From: Arctopsyche grandis
Lineage: Eukaryota; Arthropoda; Insecta; Trichoptera; Hydropsychidae
NCBI RefSeq assembly: GCF_051622035.1
Contig: NC_135357.1
Coordinates: 37,560,691-37,624,690, forward strand
Length of the DNA stretch: 64,000 bases
Direction of reading: 5' to 3'
In this document: positions 32,967 through 45,600 of the stretch, in pieces
How positions within the stretch are numbered: the stretch's first letter is position 1
Layout: each line of letters opens with the position of its first letter
The notes under the pieces: generated by a model
The model's input: only the letters and a program-made list of their open reading frames with translations
The model's database searches: none
Told to the model about the DNA's origin: nothing
Translations under genes and position numbers: made by a program

Positions 32967-34201
32967 CAGCGGCTCCCAACCTGTGGTACGCGAAAAAATA
33001 TCAGTAATGGCGGACATGCAGGAATGAATGATTTATAATCATAAAAATAGAAATATTTTTTATATATGTAGTTAATAAACATTATCTTAATTAGTCATCG
33101 TCGAAATTCTGGCAATCGATACGTTTTCCTCAGATCCGGCATGGATTTTGGAGTGCTTGTTTGAATTTACCGCGTTAGCGCTCCAATAAACAAATAACTT
33201 GAATTTGACACTTGATAATGAGAACAGCTCAATAATAATCTTTAATGTTGCAGATAAAATTGAAAGTATGATTAGAAAATATGATTTTTTGGAATATATG
33301 TATCGAAAATGATCAAACTGAAGTATTTGAAACTTTACATAATTTCTTATATGAAAACAAGATTAGTATGTCTCAGGATATACGTGAAAAAATAATTGAA
33401 CCTTTAATACGGCTGAAATCGTCTTTTACGCAGTTCATCCCCAAACCTTAAGAAGACAAAAAATTGGATTTCAAACCCCTTTGATAATAAAGATATTCGG
33501 ACAGCTACTTAATTATCAATCAAGGAAAAGGAAAACTTGATTGAACTTTCAAATTAGCATTTAAAAACTGAATTCAAAATAAATACGGTTATTAATTTTT
33601 GGCTAGGTATTAGTGAAGAATATGAATAGCTTTCTGACAGCGCTTAAATTTCTGTCGCCATTTACTAGCTCTGAACTGGTTGAGAGAGCTTTCTCTTCAT
33701 ATATTTTTATAAAAGACAAATATAGAAATATATTTAATGCAGCTCCAGACTTAAGAGTACATCTCGCATCATTTGAACGAAATTTTAAAAAACTATGTTG
33801 CTCGAAACAAGCACAAGGATCTCATTAAATTTATTTTGTAAGGAGATTTAATTAATGAAAAGAAAATATATTATATGTACTTTGTAATTTTGTGTTTTAA
33901 TTAAAACCATTTATCAATAATAGAAGTATGACAAAAAAATAGTAGATAAATATATTGAACTTGAAGCATATTATAATTGTGACTCCGCAAATAACTTCTT
34001 TTCCACAAAATTTCTTTACAAAAACTTCTTAACTGTCTTAAAAATTTCTTAACTGTCTTCACACTCCTTACCATGCAAATACTATATAATTACACTTGCA
34101 ACAAATTTCATGAAATACAATCATTCTTATATGGTGGTACAATTCAGCGTTATGTATTAGTACCAAGTGGTACGTGAGTCAAAAAAGGTTGGAAACCCCT
34201 G
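32967..34201 (+). mobile_element. hAT element remnant (ZBED5/SCAND3-like), copy 2
   Basis: About 1,235 bp, ends CAGCGGCTCCCAACCTG and inverse of CAGGGGTTTCCAACC. The open frame 33,613-33,828 reads FTSSELVERAFSSY...KYRN...PDLRVHLASF, the C-terminal dimerisation segment of ZBED5/SCAND3-type hAT transposases. The rest is decayed. No clear target duplication. It is an empty-site reference for the insertion in copy 1. Confidence 0.75.
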
Positions 34202-34622
34202 ATGTATATGATCATAATAAGTAGTCACCGGAGCCTGAGTGGGCCGTGTATTGTTCAAAGGTTGTAAATGCATTGTTAAAGGTTTGCCGAACAATGGATA
34301 GCACTGTGACTATCCTACCTCTAATAATAAGTTATAGCGAAAAGCCGTATAAAGAGAGGTATAGACAGTGCGGGTGGATTTACATTACCTGGTTATATTT
34401 AAATACAAGAGAATCGACAACCGAAACCGGAATTGAACCGATATTTTTTTTTTAATTTTTTTAACAAATAATGGTTTAAGTCCCTGGTAGCTACAGCACC
34501 GTGTACATATGGGTCTAAATCACGGCATCGAAAGTCGAAAGATCGAAAAAGCAAATATCGAAAAGCAAAGATCGAAAAGAATGTATGCACGGTAAACGGT
34601 ACTCTGTATATATAATATATAT

Positions 34623-34792
34623 CAGTGGCATGCGGTGAAATTATCTCTCTTTTTGTCGTACAGCCTTGCTTAGTGTGCCCGGGCAGGATACGGGAGGAAA
34701 AGCCTGTTCCTCTTGTTCCTTTTGTATCCTGCTCGCGCAAATTAAGTGAGGCTGTACGACGGGGGGAGAGAGAGTTTTACCGCACGCCACTG
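34623..34792. mobile_element. palindromic hAT MITE (CAGTGGCATGCGGT ends)
   Basis: 170 bp; the arms CAGTGGCATGCGGTGAAA and GTCGTACAGCC pair with their inverses at the other end. Flanked by ATATATAT on both sides (34,615-34,622 and 34,793-34,800), an 8-bp duplication, though in AT repeat DNA this is weaker proof. The CAGTGGC start relates it to the ZMYM-type hATs here. Confidence 0.75.
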
Positions 34793-34800
34793 ATATATAT

Positions 34801-35756
34801 ACTACCCGCTTTTCATATGTATTCATGGTAAACAAATATTTTCGATTTTTCGACTTTTTGATGCGGTAACGATCAAACTTATCATTCTCATCTTTCAACA
34901 TCTCATTCGTCTTGCCTTACTTAATCAAGTTTCGCATCCAATAATCACTGGCAATACTTATTAATCAAAAACTTCACATATTCGTATGTATGTACATACA
35001 TACATACATAGATAAAATAATCGATGTGACATGTGAAATATGCGTCACTAGGAAAAATGTCACACAATCGGATCTGCAAAATGCGATCCGTTTCGAAAAT
35101 GTCAAGTCTGCTTTTGCAATTAATATTACATACATATGTACATATGTATATGCACATATCGACAATTGCGGACATTTGCCTCGGACAAAGTACGACTGCG
35201 TGCCCTAATTTCCAACATAAATTGATCGAGTGAATTTCATCGATTATGAATGACCACTCGAGCATGATTTATTGGACATCACTATGTATTTTTTCAAGAA
35301 AACTCGTTGCCAAAAGCTTCAGTACTCTCTTTTGTCTGAAGCTTGATATTTGTGTAATATGTATGTATGTATGTATGGACATTCAACTACATACTACAAT
35401 TTATGCAAAATGCTCTATGAAAATATATACATACAATAAGATTTACATACATATATAGTTTTTCTATAACTCGCCAAAAATGTATGCAGGCCCAGATTTG
35501 GAGGTCGGCAAAAATTGGTGTAAAGAAAAATAAAAGTTATAAAAACAAAAAAAAACATTTTCAACACTGTGCAGGTAACTAAGAAGTTGTGCGCGACCCT
35601 GCGGTGGAATAAATGTTAAAAGATGATCATCAATAAAAAATGGAATTGATAATCAATACATCTTTAAATTGAGTCAAAAAAAGAAAAATACTGGCTTCAA
35701 ATTTTAATTTAATAGATTAAGAATTTCGTGGACACAGAAATAGAAAAGATTAATAA
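34801..35756. other. AT-rich DNA, microsatellites only
   Basis: ATGT/ACAT palindromic tracts at 34,980-35,010, 35,128-35,150 and 35,360-35,380. No gene recognised. Confidence 0.4.
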
Positions 35757-36178
35757 TAATAGTAATAATAACTTTTTTTATTCCAGACGATAGGGAGAAT
35801 AGTGCAATCCCCATCGTCCATATAAATAATATATAGATAATAAATACAATAGTATTGAATAATAAATAATAATAATAAAAATAAGAAAAATTGTCGGTGG
35901 AGTAGTTCCATCCATCAAACATTTAGTGAAGAGTGCAAATGTGAAGACGCGGCAGCAATTAGACGATAAAAATACACGAAGACGTAGAGAGGTCGCTCTC
36001 ATCCTGAGAATGGCCTCAAAGTGAGGCACGTGCCCCTTCACGAAAATTTGCGACGCGCTGCAACCCCTTGGTAGCCTGAAGAGAGCACGATAGCAGTTGT
36101 TATATTGAACCTTTATCTTCCTCTTCGTTTCCCGCTTGTATCTGGTCCATAGCTCTCCAGCATTCGGCAAATAAATGT
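35757..36178 (-). pseudogene. LINE C-terminal fragment with ATT simple tail
   Basis: Minus-strand frame 36,170-35,778 starts in the tail of a CR1/jockey-like ORF2 (YNNCYRALFRLPRGCSASQ, then VPHFEAILRMRATSLRLRV), followed by the 3' UTR and an AATAATAATAGT-like end. Strong 5' truncation. The 3' end recurs at 20,545-20,619. Confidence 0.7.
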
Positions 36179-36833
36179 AAGAAATTGCAATTTATCAAAA
36201 AATCATGTTTTTTTTTCAAACTTCGTCTGCACAATGACTAAAGAAATATTAAGTTATATTTTTTTTACATAACATACAAATCTTTATCTTAAAAATATGT
36301 TTATATTAACTCACATTGTGAGTATAACTATAAATATCGTCAGATATCGGCGTAGAGGATGCTTTTATGTAGAAATAATGGTTTGAAAATTCCTTGTCAA
36401 AAAATCATATTTTAAAATAATAATATAAGAGAGTCTGAATAAATGCAAGCTTCTATCAAAATCAGCACACAAGCGAATATTATAGTTTTGCATTTGTGCA
36501 CTTACTCGTTATCTTACTTTACTCAATTTCATTTACTAAGACATAATGTAATATGATTTTATTTCAAATAAACACCGTTTTAAATAGCGTATAGAAAAAC
36601 ATCTAGTGTCATTGTTGACTTTGATGGAGGCTCGATTAATTAACACTAATCATTTCCATTACATTTAAAATGACCGCAATCTCACTAAATAGCCAATTAA
36701 TTGTAATGACTTCTTTATACTAATCGTTTTGGTCTTTAGATGTGTACATATGATATGTACCTATTCTTTTCAACCCTTTGTACGATACATGGTACGTGGG
36801 CTGGAGCGAACGTCACGAATCATGTTTCCATGG
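36179..36833. other. AT-rich DNA, no feature recognised
   Basis: No reading frame or repeat structure stands out. Confidence 0.4.
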
Positions 36834-36841
36834 GTACATAC

Positions 36842-39559
36842 CAGTGGCGTATATTGGGTGTGTGCTAGGTGTGCGGCGCACACCCGTGAAAACCAAGTAG
36901 TATTTTAATACAAAATAATGTGTTGTTGTATAAGCAGGCATTGATGTGTATGGTGTATTTACCGCGTGCTCTAAATGTATGGTGTATGGTGTGGTGTGCA
37001 GTCTGCAGCGTGTTGTGTGATGTGTGTATGTAGTTTGTGCGCCGCGACGAGAGAATACCTATGCCGTGCAGCAAATTGGTGGGTTTGGTTGGAGTGTGCA
37101 GGCGGATATTCGCTTGTATAGGTTTGTTCGCGATATTAAGACGTACGGTGTGCTACGACTTCAGAGCACCGCGCACCGCACCGCACCGCACCGCACCACT
37201 CGGCAATTGACCGAATGCGATGCGGCACGTGGTCTCGTACTTTTTCGCACATTCGTATTTTTATGGTCATATTATTACCTCTAATAACTAATAATGGCTA
37301 ACAGTGTTCAAGACATTTTAACTATTCCGTTTTCAAATAGAAGTTTTGAGATAAAATTAAAAATAATTAAAGATGGGAAACCGTGTCCGTCTCTTCCAAA
37401 TTTATCCAGTTTGCATAAAGAAAAAACAAAAGTTTACACTAGACATTTTTGCGTTTCAAATTATAAAAAATTCGTATGGATTACAGGCTGTGAAATTCGA
37501 TCCAAACTTTTCTGCTGGCCATGTTTATTGTTCTCCAAAGATATTAATGTGTGGAACAAAGAAGGATTTGCTGATCTCAACCATTTGATAGCAGCACTGA
37601 AGAAACACAAAGGATCGCAGGCACACGTTCAATCATTTCTTTCCATACAAATGTTTGGCAAACAACGAATCGACGTATTAATTGACAGTCAACGTAAAGC
37701 CGAAATAAGTCGACATAATGAACAAGTAAATAAAAATAGAGATGTTTTAAAACGAATTATTAACGCAATAATCTATCTAGGAAAACAAGAACTGTCCCTG
37801 CGAGGTCACGACGAGTCATGTAATTCCGTAAACAAAGGCAATTACATTGAATATCTAAATGCTCTTCGAGAATATGATTCTGTTTTAGATACTCTAAATA
37901 CTGCTACTACCTTTCGTGGTACTTCTCCAAGTATACAAAATGACATAATCGAAGCAATCTCTCATGTTATTAAAGTTCATATAAAAAATGAAGTAGAGTC
38001 AGCAAGTTTTGTTGCTATTATTCTCGATGAAACTTCAGATATAATGACAAAATCACAGCTCTCAACAGTTTTACGTTTTGTATGTAAAGGCAATGTACAT
38101 GAACGGTTTATTAGTTTTACAGACGTTAGTGCTGATAAAACATCTAATGGTCTATTCTAATGGTGAACATAGTTGAAGAATTTAAAATTCAAGACAAATT
38201 GGTTGGACAGACTTATGATGGAGCAAGTGTAATGAGTGGACACGTAAATGGTTTGCAATCCAAAGTCCTCAATGCTTATCCTTTTGCTCTTTTTACACAC
38301 TGTTATGCTCATGTATTGAATTTAGTATTGCAGCAAGGTCTTTCTGATATTAAAGAAAGTAAATCATTTTTTCAAACTTTAAATGGATTGTCTACATACT
38401 TTTCAAAATCTTCCAAAAGAGTATTCGCTTTACAGGAATTTGTGACAAAAAGACTTCCCTCTGTAGCACCCACAAGGTGGAATTTTACATCTCGTTTAAG
38501 TAGCACAGTACAACAATACAGAAGTCAATTTACATTTTTTTTTTCGACATGTTATAGAAAATTGTGAATTATGGGACACAGATACTGTTATAAAAGCACG
38601 AGGGTTTTTAGGCTTTTTAGAGGATTTTCAAACAATTAAACTTCTTCAATTTTTTTCAAAACTGTTTGGAATAACTGATGTTTTGTATAACATTCTTCAA
38701 TCTAAATCTTCGGACGTTTTATATTGTTGTAAAAAAATTAATGATGTTTTGCAGCAACTGAAATACGAAAGGTATAATAATTTTGAAATGTTATGGAATA
38801 ATTATTTAAATGAAAAAAATGATGATCATGATCGTGGCCACAAAGATTAAAAAATTATTCAGAAGTAGAAGATAAAACTTCATTTCGTCAATTATATTTC
38901 AAAATAGTTGATAGCATAATCGCACAAGTCGAATGTAGATATTCTTCACTTTCCAAATTAGAATATTTCCACCTTCTTTGTAATGATAAATATGACGAAT
39001 ATAAAGAAAATTTTCCAAATGTTTTAATTAATAAATTAAAAGATTTTTATGGATCACTGTTTGATTATATTCGATTGAAAAACGAACTCATCGTGCTATA
39101 TTCCAGCTCTGAATTTTCAGAGAAACCTGTTCATGAATTAATACAATTCATGACAAAAAATAACCTCGAATCTGGTTTTAAAGAGGTGTTTAAGCTGGGA
39201 GAATTAATATTAACGATACCAAGCAGTACAGCTTCAGCAGAACGGTCTTTTTCGGCGCTGAAAAGAATAAAAACTTGCTATAGAGGTACGCAAGGTCAAG
39301 ATAGATTATGTGGCCTTAGCTTAATTTCAATAGAAAAAAAGTTATTGATGGAATTAAAACAGAAAGACACATTCTATGCAGACGTGATTGAAAAGTTTAT
39401 GTCTCAGAAACGTCGCATTGAACTTATGTATAAATAACTAATAAATTAAACATTTTTGTAATGCAAAACGAGTATTTTTTTTTAATTGCTAATTTTATAC
39501 CCTACGCCCTACGGCATACACAGCACACCCGGTATTAACACCCACCGTCCGCCACTGGT
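36842..39559 (+). mobile_element. near-complete hAT transposon, ZMYM1-like transposase
   Basis: 2,718 bp; ends CAGTGGCGTATATTGGGTGT and the inverse of CAGTGGCGGACGGTGGGTGT; perfect 8-bp target duplication GTACATAC (36,834-36,841 and 39,560-39,567). A CCGCA repeat lies at 37,170-37,200 before the gene. It carries an almost full-length transposase, making this the best candidate for the source of the CAGTGGCGG MITEs. Confidence 0.9.
37294..39437 (+). pseudogene. hAT transposase, TTF-finger / DUF4371 / hATC, a few frameshifts
   Basis: Three long frames (37,294-38,160; 38,160-38,567; 39,075-39,437) with homologous sequence between them. Order: N-terminal TTF-type finger (SKLFCWPCLLFSK), AEISRHNEQVNKNRDV, LRGHDESCNS, first catalytic Asp in ILDETSD, second Asp in QTYDGASVMSG, HCYAHVLNLVL, the TRW motif, and the C-terminal dimerisation box SSTASAERSFSALKRIK. 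Breaks: a shift near 38,155, another near 38,540 and one or more stops around 38,850-38,900. Motifs are otherwise well kept, so inactivation is recent. Known role: cut-and-paste transposition in the nucleus. Confidence 0.87.
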
Positions 39560-39567
39560 ACATACAT

Positions 39568-40735
39568 TACATACATATGTATGTACATATGTAGTATGTG
39601 TGTGTGTGTGTGTGCACTGACCGAGGACATAAATCTGCTAAATTGTGCAATTCGGAGCTGTCGCGCTTTTGAATTAAACGAAGACGTCTCGTCTATTGAG
39701 ATGACGGCCATTATTCAGATTAGTATTGACAGAAATATGATTGTATCACAATTGAAAATAGGGACAGAAAAAAGTAATTAAAATAAAATAAAAAAATAAG
39801 TACATACATACATATTTACAAACCGACGACCATTGAAATCTTAATTTTTCAAATTTCATTATGACATAAAAATTACATGTAGATATTTACGACAATGTTA
39901 TGAACAACTATGATATAATCACAAATGACTCTTGATTTCCTTTTCCCAATAATAAACGGTGCAATTACGTAGACATAGTATTCGTAAAAATCGTTAAAGT
40001 ACCAATTCATTTTTTTCATAACATGAGAAACATGTCAATTAAATTAAAATGTCAATTCATGCATAATAATAGTAATGGCGCTTTTTTGCATATAAATATG
40101 TATGTACTGTACGTTAAAGTGACTATTTTACATGTTTTTAGGAGAGATATAGACGGCTTGGGTGTATTTACATTAACTTGCTAATATATTTAAATAGAAA
40201 AGAACCGAAAACCGGAACTGATATTTCTATTATATAGCGGTTCGGGTCCTTGATTAATAACTATGAAAACTCATGACATTGTTCAAAAATTTGGGTAGGA
40301 AAAGAAATGTCGAATATTGAATTACGCAAATATATCGGACCGAAGCAAAGTGAATTAGGTACAAGAAAAAAAAAGTTTTTTAAAAACATACCTCTTCTAT
40401 AATTTGTATATAAAATTATTATTTTGAATAAAAACAATAATTTTATTTTACTACCGCCATCTATGTTTAAAACTAATGAACAAATGATGGATAAACGTCA
40501 ACGACTATCTCGCCGGGCAGATATCAAACGCGTCTTACACGATATTTTTGCACCATCGTAATGACGGAGGATCCATTTACTTATATTGATGACCAACATG
40601 AGCATTATGGCAAAGTATGAAAACGATCGGATAAGAGGCAAACTTTTTCCTGAATTGTAATCGTAAGTAAAGGAGGTATGTAAAAACGTATACATATGTA
40701 TATGTATGAATACAATAATAAAATAAGAAAAAAAC
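39568..40735. other. AT-rich DNA with a GT microsatellite
   Basis: ATGT and (GT)n near 39,570-39,616. The block around 40,140-40,250 resembles 34,350-34,440, a diverged dispersed repeat. No gene supported. Confidence 0.4.
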
Positions 40736-40990
40736 TTCTTTATATACTACTTGCTGAGAATTTTGCGCCATCTATTGAAAATTTATTTAATTAATTAATT
40801 TGTTTACATTTAGTTAGGTAGGTAGTTTTTACCTTTTTTTTCATATTAAACAATTAAATATATTTAAAAGGTATTTGAAAAAAATTCGACCGCGTGCGGA
40901 TCGAACTGACACATTTCTTTTAATTTTTTGTATTTTATAACTTAATATGCCAACACCCATGCGATGATGTGTCATCGAGTACAACACTAG
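40736..40990 (+). mobile_element. non-autonomous Helitron, family A, uninterrupted copy
   Basis: 255 bp from TCTTTATATACTAC to CGATGATGTGTCATCG hairpin, GAGTACAACACTAG, followed by T. It aligns to the outer element at 6,793-7,280 but lacks the nested family B insertion. Confidence 0.75.
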
Positions 40991-41395
40991 TAAAATATAA
41001 AGATATACGAAATATATAAAATATAAAGAATATATGACATTTATAAATTTTATCCGTTTTTTAATAAAAATATGTGAAATAGAAAAATTTTTTTTTTTAC
41101 AAATTTTAGCGTAAATTTATTATTTTCATGCCAAAAAAAAGCGCAATGTGAGGTCAAGCCGCCACGATCATTGCATTACAGGCCTTAAATTATGTACTAC
41201 ATTGTACTTATCATAGATTCTAAGTGACTTTTTTATTATTTTATTTTATTTTATTTTATTTTACATATATACCAGGAAGGCCTTACAGGTAAATCCCAAT
41301 GCGCCTTCCTGGCCAATTACAAATACAAATGCAGCATTTTTTTATTATAAGTCGTTGAATTGCGAGACACTGAAAAAACTCGCAAATTAACGAGA
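40991..41395. other. AT-rich DNA with a LINE-tail-like repeat
   Basis: (ATTTT)n at 41,232-41,262 followed by CAGGAAGGCCTTACAGG and CCCAATGCGCCTTCCTGGCC, a second copy of the repeat at 25,445. Confidence 0.45.
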
Positions 41396-41399
41396 CATC

Positions 41400-41629
41400 T
41401 GTAACGTACGCCCCCGCAGCCGAAGGAGTGGGGGGAAACTACCCCCGCCCTCGGATGCTGGGGAGTGGGAGAAAGTACCGCTACTTTCTCAGCTATAAAA
41501 GAAGCGCCCTTTCCTTCGGAAGTCGAGTCGGACCACAGCTTTCTCTGAGAACTGTCGTTTCCTTTAGACTCCCATCTCTGCTGGTCTTTCCCTGTTCAGT
41601 CAAAGCCACCCACTTCACCCCACGTTACA
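41400..41629 (+). repeat. 5' LTR of the Gypsy element
   Basis: Starts TGTAACGTACG, ends CCCCACGTTACA (7-bp inverted ends TGTAACG/CGTTACA). TATA box in GCTATAAAAGAAG (about 41,492) marks the promoter. Confidence 0.95.
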
Positions 41630-41630
41630 C

Positions 41631-41644
41631 TGGTGTCAGAAGTG
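41631..41644 (+). promoter_or_regulatory. primer binding site, tRNA-Leu
   Basis: TGGTGTCAGAAGTG starts 1 nt after the 5' LTR. It is complementary to the CACTTCTGACACCA 3' end known for insect tRNA-Leu (CAG type). Confidence 0.8.
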
Positions 41645-41681
41645 TTTGACCTGAGCCGCAAAAGGAATACACCACGCAAAG

Positions 41682-42686
41682 ATGCCCCCAAAAAGGAGAC
41701 AGGCATCTCCTCACCAGTTGGACGATCCATCACGTGTGGAACGTCTGGAGGAGCAGATGGCGCGACTCGTCGCGCTTCTCGAGAGGGACACCACAACACG
41801 CACGCCAGCGATTCCGGCAAGCCCTTCAACGAGGGTCCCAGCGGTTCCGGCGAGCACACTGAGTCCCTCGTCATCAGTATGCAGAAACGACGCTACTCCA
41901 CGACCTGTCACCGACCCCATGCTAGGAAGCACCATCCACAAGCAACCGACCGAGCTTCCTGTTTTCGACGGAACGGGCGACGTAGAACGATTCATCCGCG
42001 AATTTGAAATCGTGTCACGAGCCCTACGCTGCGAACCGACGGCAAACTCACTCATTCTCGCTCTACGAGGTCAAGCGAGAATATTCCTCATCGACGAAGT
42101 ACCGAAAGAAGCGTACGAAGCGTACGAGGAGCTGAGGGAGAGGCTGGTGAAGCGCTTCAAATCTTCGCCACACCCGTACGACGCATTCCGTGACCTAATT
42201 TCCCCGTCGATCCGCAACAACGACGACATAGAAGCTCGGTTCGCGGACATCCGTCGAAAAAGGATGGAGGCCTTTCCAGAGCCTATCCCGTTGGACGTCC
42301 TGGACAAGATACTCCTCATATTGTCGTTTCACGACGAGGATATCCGCGCTGCCGTCTTCACCGCAGATCCGAAGACCCCACTGCAGGAGCTGTTACGGCT
42401 CGCAAAACACGCGAGGGATGCGAAACGGCTGAGGAGTCAAGGGAGGGGGGCGGCCAACAGACCAGCCCAAGACCACCAGCCTCACTTCAATACCGCAGCT
42501 CGAAACGCCAGCAGACCTCCCTGGCAAGCGGAGGGCCGTAACGGCAACAGACCGCCCTGGCAAGGGCAAAGGAACTGCCGAAACTGCGGAAGCCCACAAT
42601 GTCGCGGGCGGAACTGTCCGAAGGTACGGGCAGTCGAGAACGCCTCCGACGAGGAAGAGGTGCGATCCCAGTCGGGAAAAGAATAA
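41682..42686 (+). CDS. gag: Gypsy Gag polyprotein
   Basis: 334 aa. Structural protein that packages the retrotransposon RNA in the cytoplasm. A disordered Pro/Ser/Thr-rich N-terminus (to about residue 85) is followed by the capsid-like helical retrotransposon Gag domain (LPVFDGTGDVERFIREFE, then LRGQARIFL), a basic Arg/Asn-rich nucleocapsid segment, and one zinc knuckle near the C-terminus (CRNCGSPQCRGRNC, spacing CX2CX4CX4C with Cys where His is usual). The last codons overlap pol; the heptamer GGGAAAA at 42,674-42,680 lies just before the TAA. Confidence 0.93.
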   Translation: MPPKRRQASPHQLDDPSRVERLEEQMARLVALLERDTTTRTPAIPASPSTRVPAVPASTLSPSSSVCRNDATPRPVTDPMLGSTIHKQPTELPVFDGTGDVERFIREFEIVSRALRCEPTANSLILALRGQARIFLIDEVPKEAYEAYEELRERLVKRFKSSPHPYDAFRDLISPSIRNNDDIEARFADIRRKRMEAFPEPIPLDVLDKILLILSFHDEDIRAAVFTADPKTPLQELLRLAKHARDAKRLRSQGRGAANRPAQDHQPHFNTAARNASRPPWQAEGRNGNRPPWQGQRNCRNCGSPQCRGRNCPKVRAVENASDEEEVRSQSGKE

Positions 42687-45600
42687 TGGTCAGTTCCACA
42701 CGGGCAGGACTGATCATCGAAAATGAAGAAAAGCCCGTCCCAGTGTTAGGGAGCGTCGGCGACTCACCTTTCGTATTGGACACCGAAGGCGAGATCGGAG
42801 GAGTACCATGTAGGGTACTGTTGGATACCGGGGCAAGCGTCTCCGTTATCTCCAGCAAACTGTTCGCCAAAATTCCCCGCGAACATAGAAAAAGGGTGAA
42901 CGACAAAAGGGAAAGAATACGAGTCGCAGACGGTCGACACGTAGCGATCTACGTATGGGCCGAGACTACGTTGGCAATTAAAGGCACACAAGCGAGATGG
43001 AAATTTGCCGTCACTGATTTCTCCTCAGAGGTCATCATGGGGATGGATCTCCTGCGCCACCTCAATACGATCGTCGAACTGGGAGGAACCACGACAAGGG
43101 TCACTTTCCGGAACGAAATTGCGCCCCATCGACCAGTAAGTTCAGTCCATTCGTGTCAGGAAATAAAAAGACACGAACTGAACGGAAAGCGACAAGACGA
43201 CCTGCCCCGCCAACTGGACGCTGCTATCATCGACCTACCACCTGGAAAACGGTCGACGATCGTCAACTCCCTCCTCCAGCATCGACAAGCCTTCGCCCAA
43301 AGCGAACGGGACTTAAGCCAAGTCCATAAAGGGAGCCATCGAATAAATAGCGGCGACGCCGCCCCCATCAAACAGGCCCATCGCAGAATACCGCTGCACA
43401 AGAAGACAGAGGTACGGTCCCTCATCAACGACTTGCTGACAAGACAAATCATCGAACCAGCAGCCGGTCCCTGGGCCTCCCCCATCGTATTGGTCACGAA
43501 AAAGACCGGCGAGTTGCGCCTCTGCGTTGACTATCGTCGGTTAAACGCCGTGACAACGAAAGATTCGTTCCCGATGCCACGAATGGACGACGTTCTGGAC
43601 AGACTCGCGGGTGCCAAATTTTTCTCGACGTTGGACCTGCAGAGTGGTTTTTGGCAAGTCCCAGTCGAAGAGAAAGACCGACCAAAAACCGCCTTTACCA
43701 CTGAATTTGGTCTGTTCCAATTCCGTGTCATGCCTTTCGGCCTCTGCAACGCGCCTGCCACATTCTCCCGGCTAATGGAAGACATTCTCGGCGACCTGAC
43801 CGGATCAACCTTGGTATATCTCGACGACATCATCATATATAGTCCGACCCCAGAGGCCCACTTGGAACACATCCAGACGGTCCTCAAACGCCTACTTGCG
43901 GTCGGACTCAAAATAAATACGCGGAAGTGCCAGCTGTTTAGGAATGAGGTCTGCTTCCTTGGCCATAAAATCAGCTCCCACGGCGTCTGCACGGATCCAG
44001 AGAAGACAAAAGCCGTGAGAGAGTGGCCCACCCCCAAATCGAAGGCACAACTCCGCAGCTTCTTAGGCCTCTGCACCTATTACCGGAGGTTTGTGCAAGG
44101 GTTTGCGCAAACGGCGAAACCACTGCATCGTCTCACGGAGGAGAAAACAGTCTTCACGTGGGACCAAGACTGTGAGCATGCCTTCAATGCCCTCAAAAAC
44201 GCTCTGACAAATGCGGAAACAATGGCATTCCCCCGACCCGAGGGAATCTATATTCTGGACGCGGATGCCAGTCAACATGCCATCGGAGCCGTGCTCTCCC
44301 AAGTTCAAGACGGCGAGGAGAAGGTGATCGGGTACTATAGTCGCACCTTGAAGGCACCGGAACGGAACTACTGCGTCACCCGGAAAGAGCTGCTCGCCAT
44401 CGTCGACGCAGTAGAGCACTTCCACCACTACCTGTACGGAAGCCCCTTCACACTCCGAACCGATCACGCCGCACTGACGTGGCTCCGCAGCTTCAGAAAA
44501 CCTGAAGGTCAATGGGCCCGCTGGTTGCAACGACTGGGACAGTACCACATGGACGTACAGCATCGAGCAGGGAAGAAACACGGCAACGCCGACGCCCTCT
44601 CTAGACGTCCATGTGACCCAGACTGCCCGAAATGCGCGAAAATAGAGAGTGAGCAAATAGCACCCGAAGCCAAACTCGTCACTCTAGGGAACCCACAAAG
44701 TCCCCAGGCCACCGACTCCACAATCTCACGCTTCATCGCATGGAAAGAGTCCGGGAGACGACCACTGTGGGAAGAAGTTTCGGCAGAAGAACCCGAAGTT
44801 CGGATTCTATGGGCCCAGTGGGACGCACTAACTGTCGACCAGGGTCAGCTCTTCCGGCGATGGGAAAGCCCAAACGGTGAGCGTCAGATCCTGCAATTGG
44901 TCATTCCCGAGAGCCACACAAATGAAATCCTATGGGAGATGCACAGTTCCCCGACTGGCGGACACTTCGGCGTCAATAAAACGCTAAAGAATGTCCGCCG
45001 CCGATACTACTGGCCAACATGCCGCCCCGACGTTATAAAATGGTGCGAAAAATGCCCCAGGTGTGCAGCGCAAAACGGACCACATACGAGGAACAGGGCG
45101 GCCATGCGGCAATACGTGTCAGGGGCACCGATGGACCGAATGGCGATCGACATATTGGGACCGCTACCGGTTACCAATAGGGGGAACCGTTACGTGCTAG
45201 TGGCCGCTGATTACTTCACAAAGTGGCCAGAAGCCATTCCCTTACCGGACCAAGAGGCGGAAACGGTAGCGGAAGCCCTAGTAACCCATGTCTTCGCCAA
45301 ACTGGGCACACCTCGAGAACTGCACTCCGATCAAGGCCGTAATTTTGAAGCCCGAGTCTTTGCCGAAACGCTAGATAAATTGGGCATCTGCAAAACTCGG
45401 ACGACCCCTTACCACCCTCAGTCGGACGGGATGATCGAGAGGTTAAACCGCACTCTACTGGGATACCTCCGGAAATTCCTGTCCTACTACGACGAGGAGG
45501 CAGAACGAGACTGGGACACGATGCTGTCCCCGTTCCTCATGGCTTACCGCTCAACCCCACACGACGCGACAGGAGAGTCGCCAGCCCTGATGATGTTCGG

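Noticed and set aside
35778-35922. Ile/Tyr-rich end of the LINE frame
   Set aside because: The frame continues past the real RT tail into its AT-rich 3' UTR; not a membrane protein.
41633-42007. Frames overlapping Gypsy gag on either strand
   Set aside because: Shadows caused by the GC-rich coding sequence of gag and pol.
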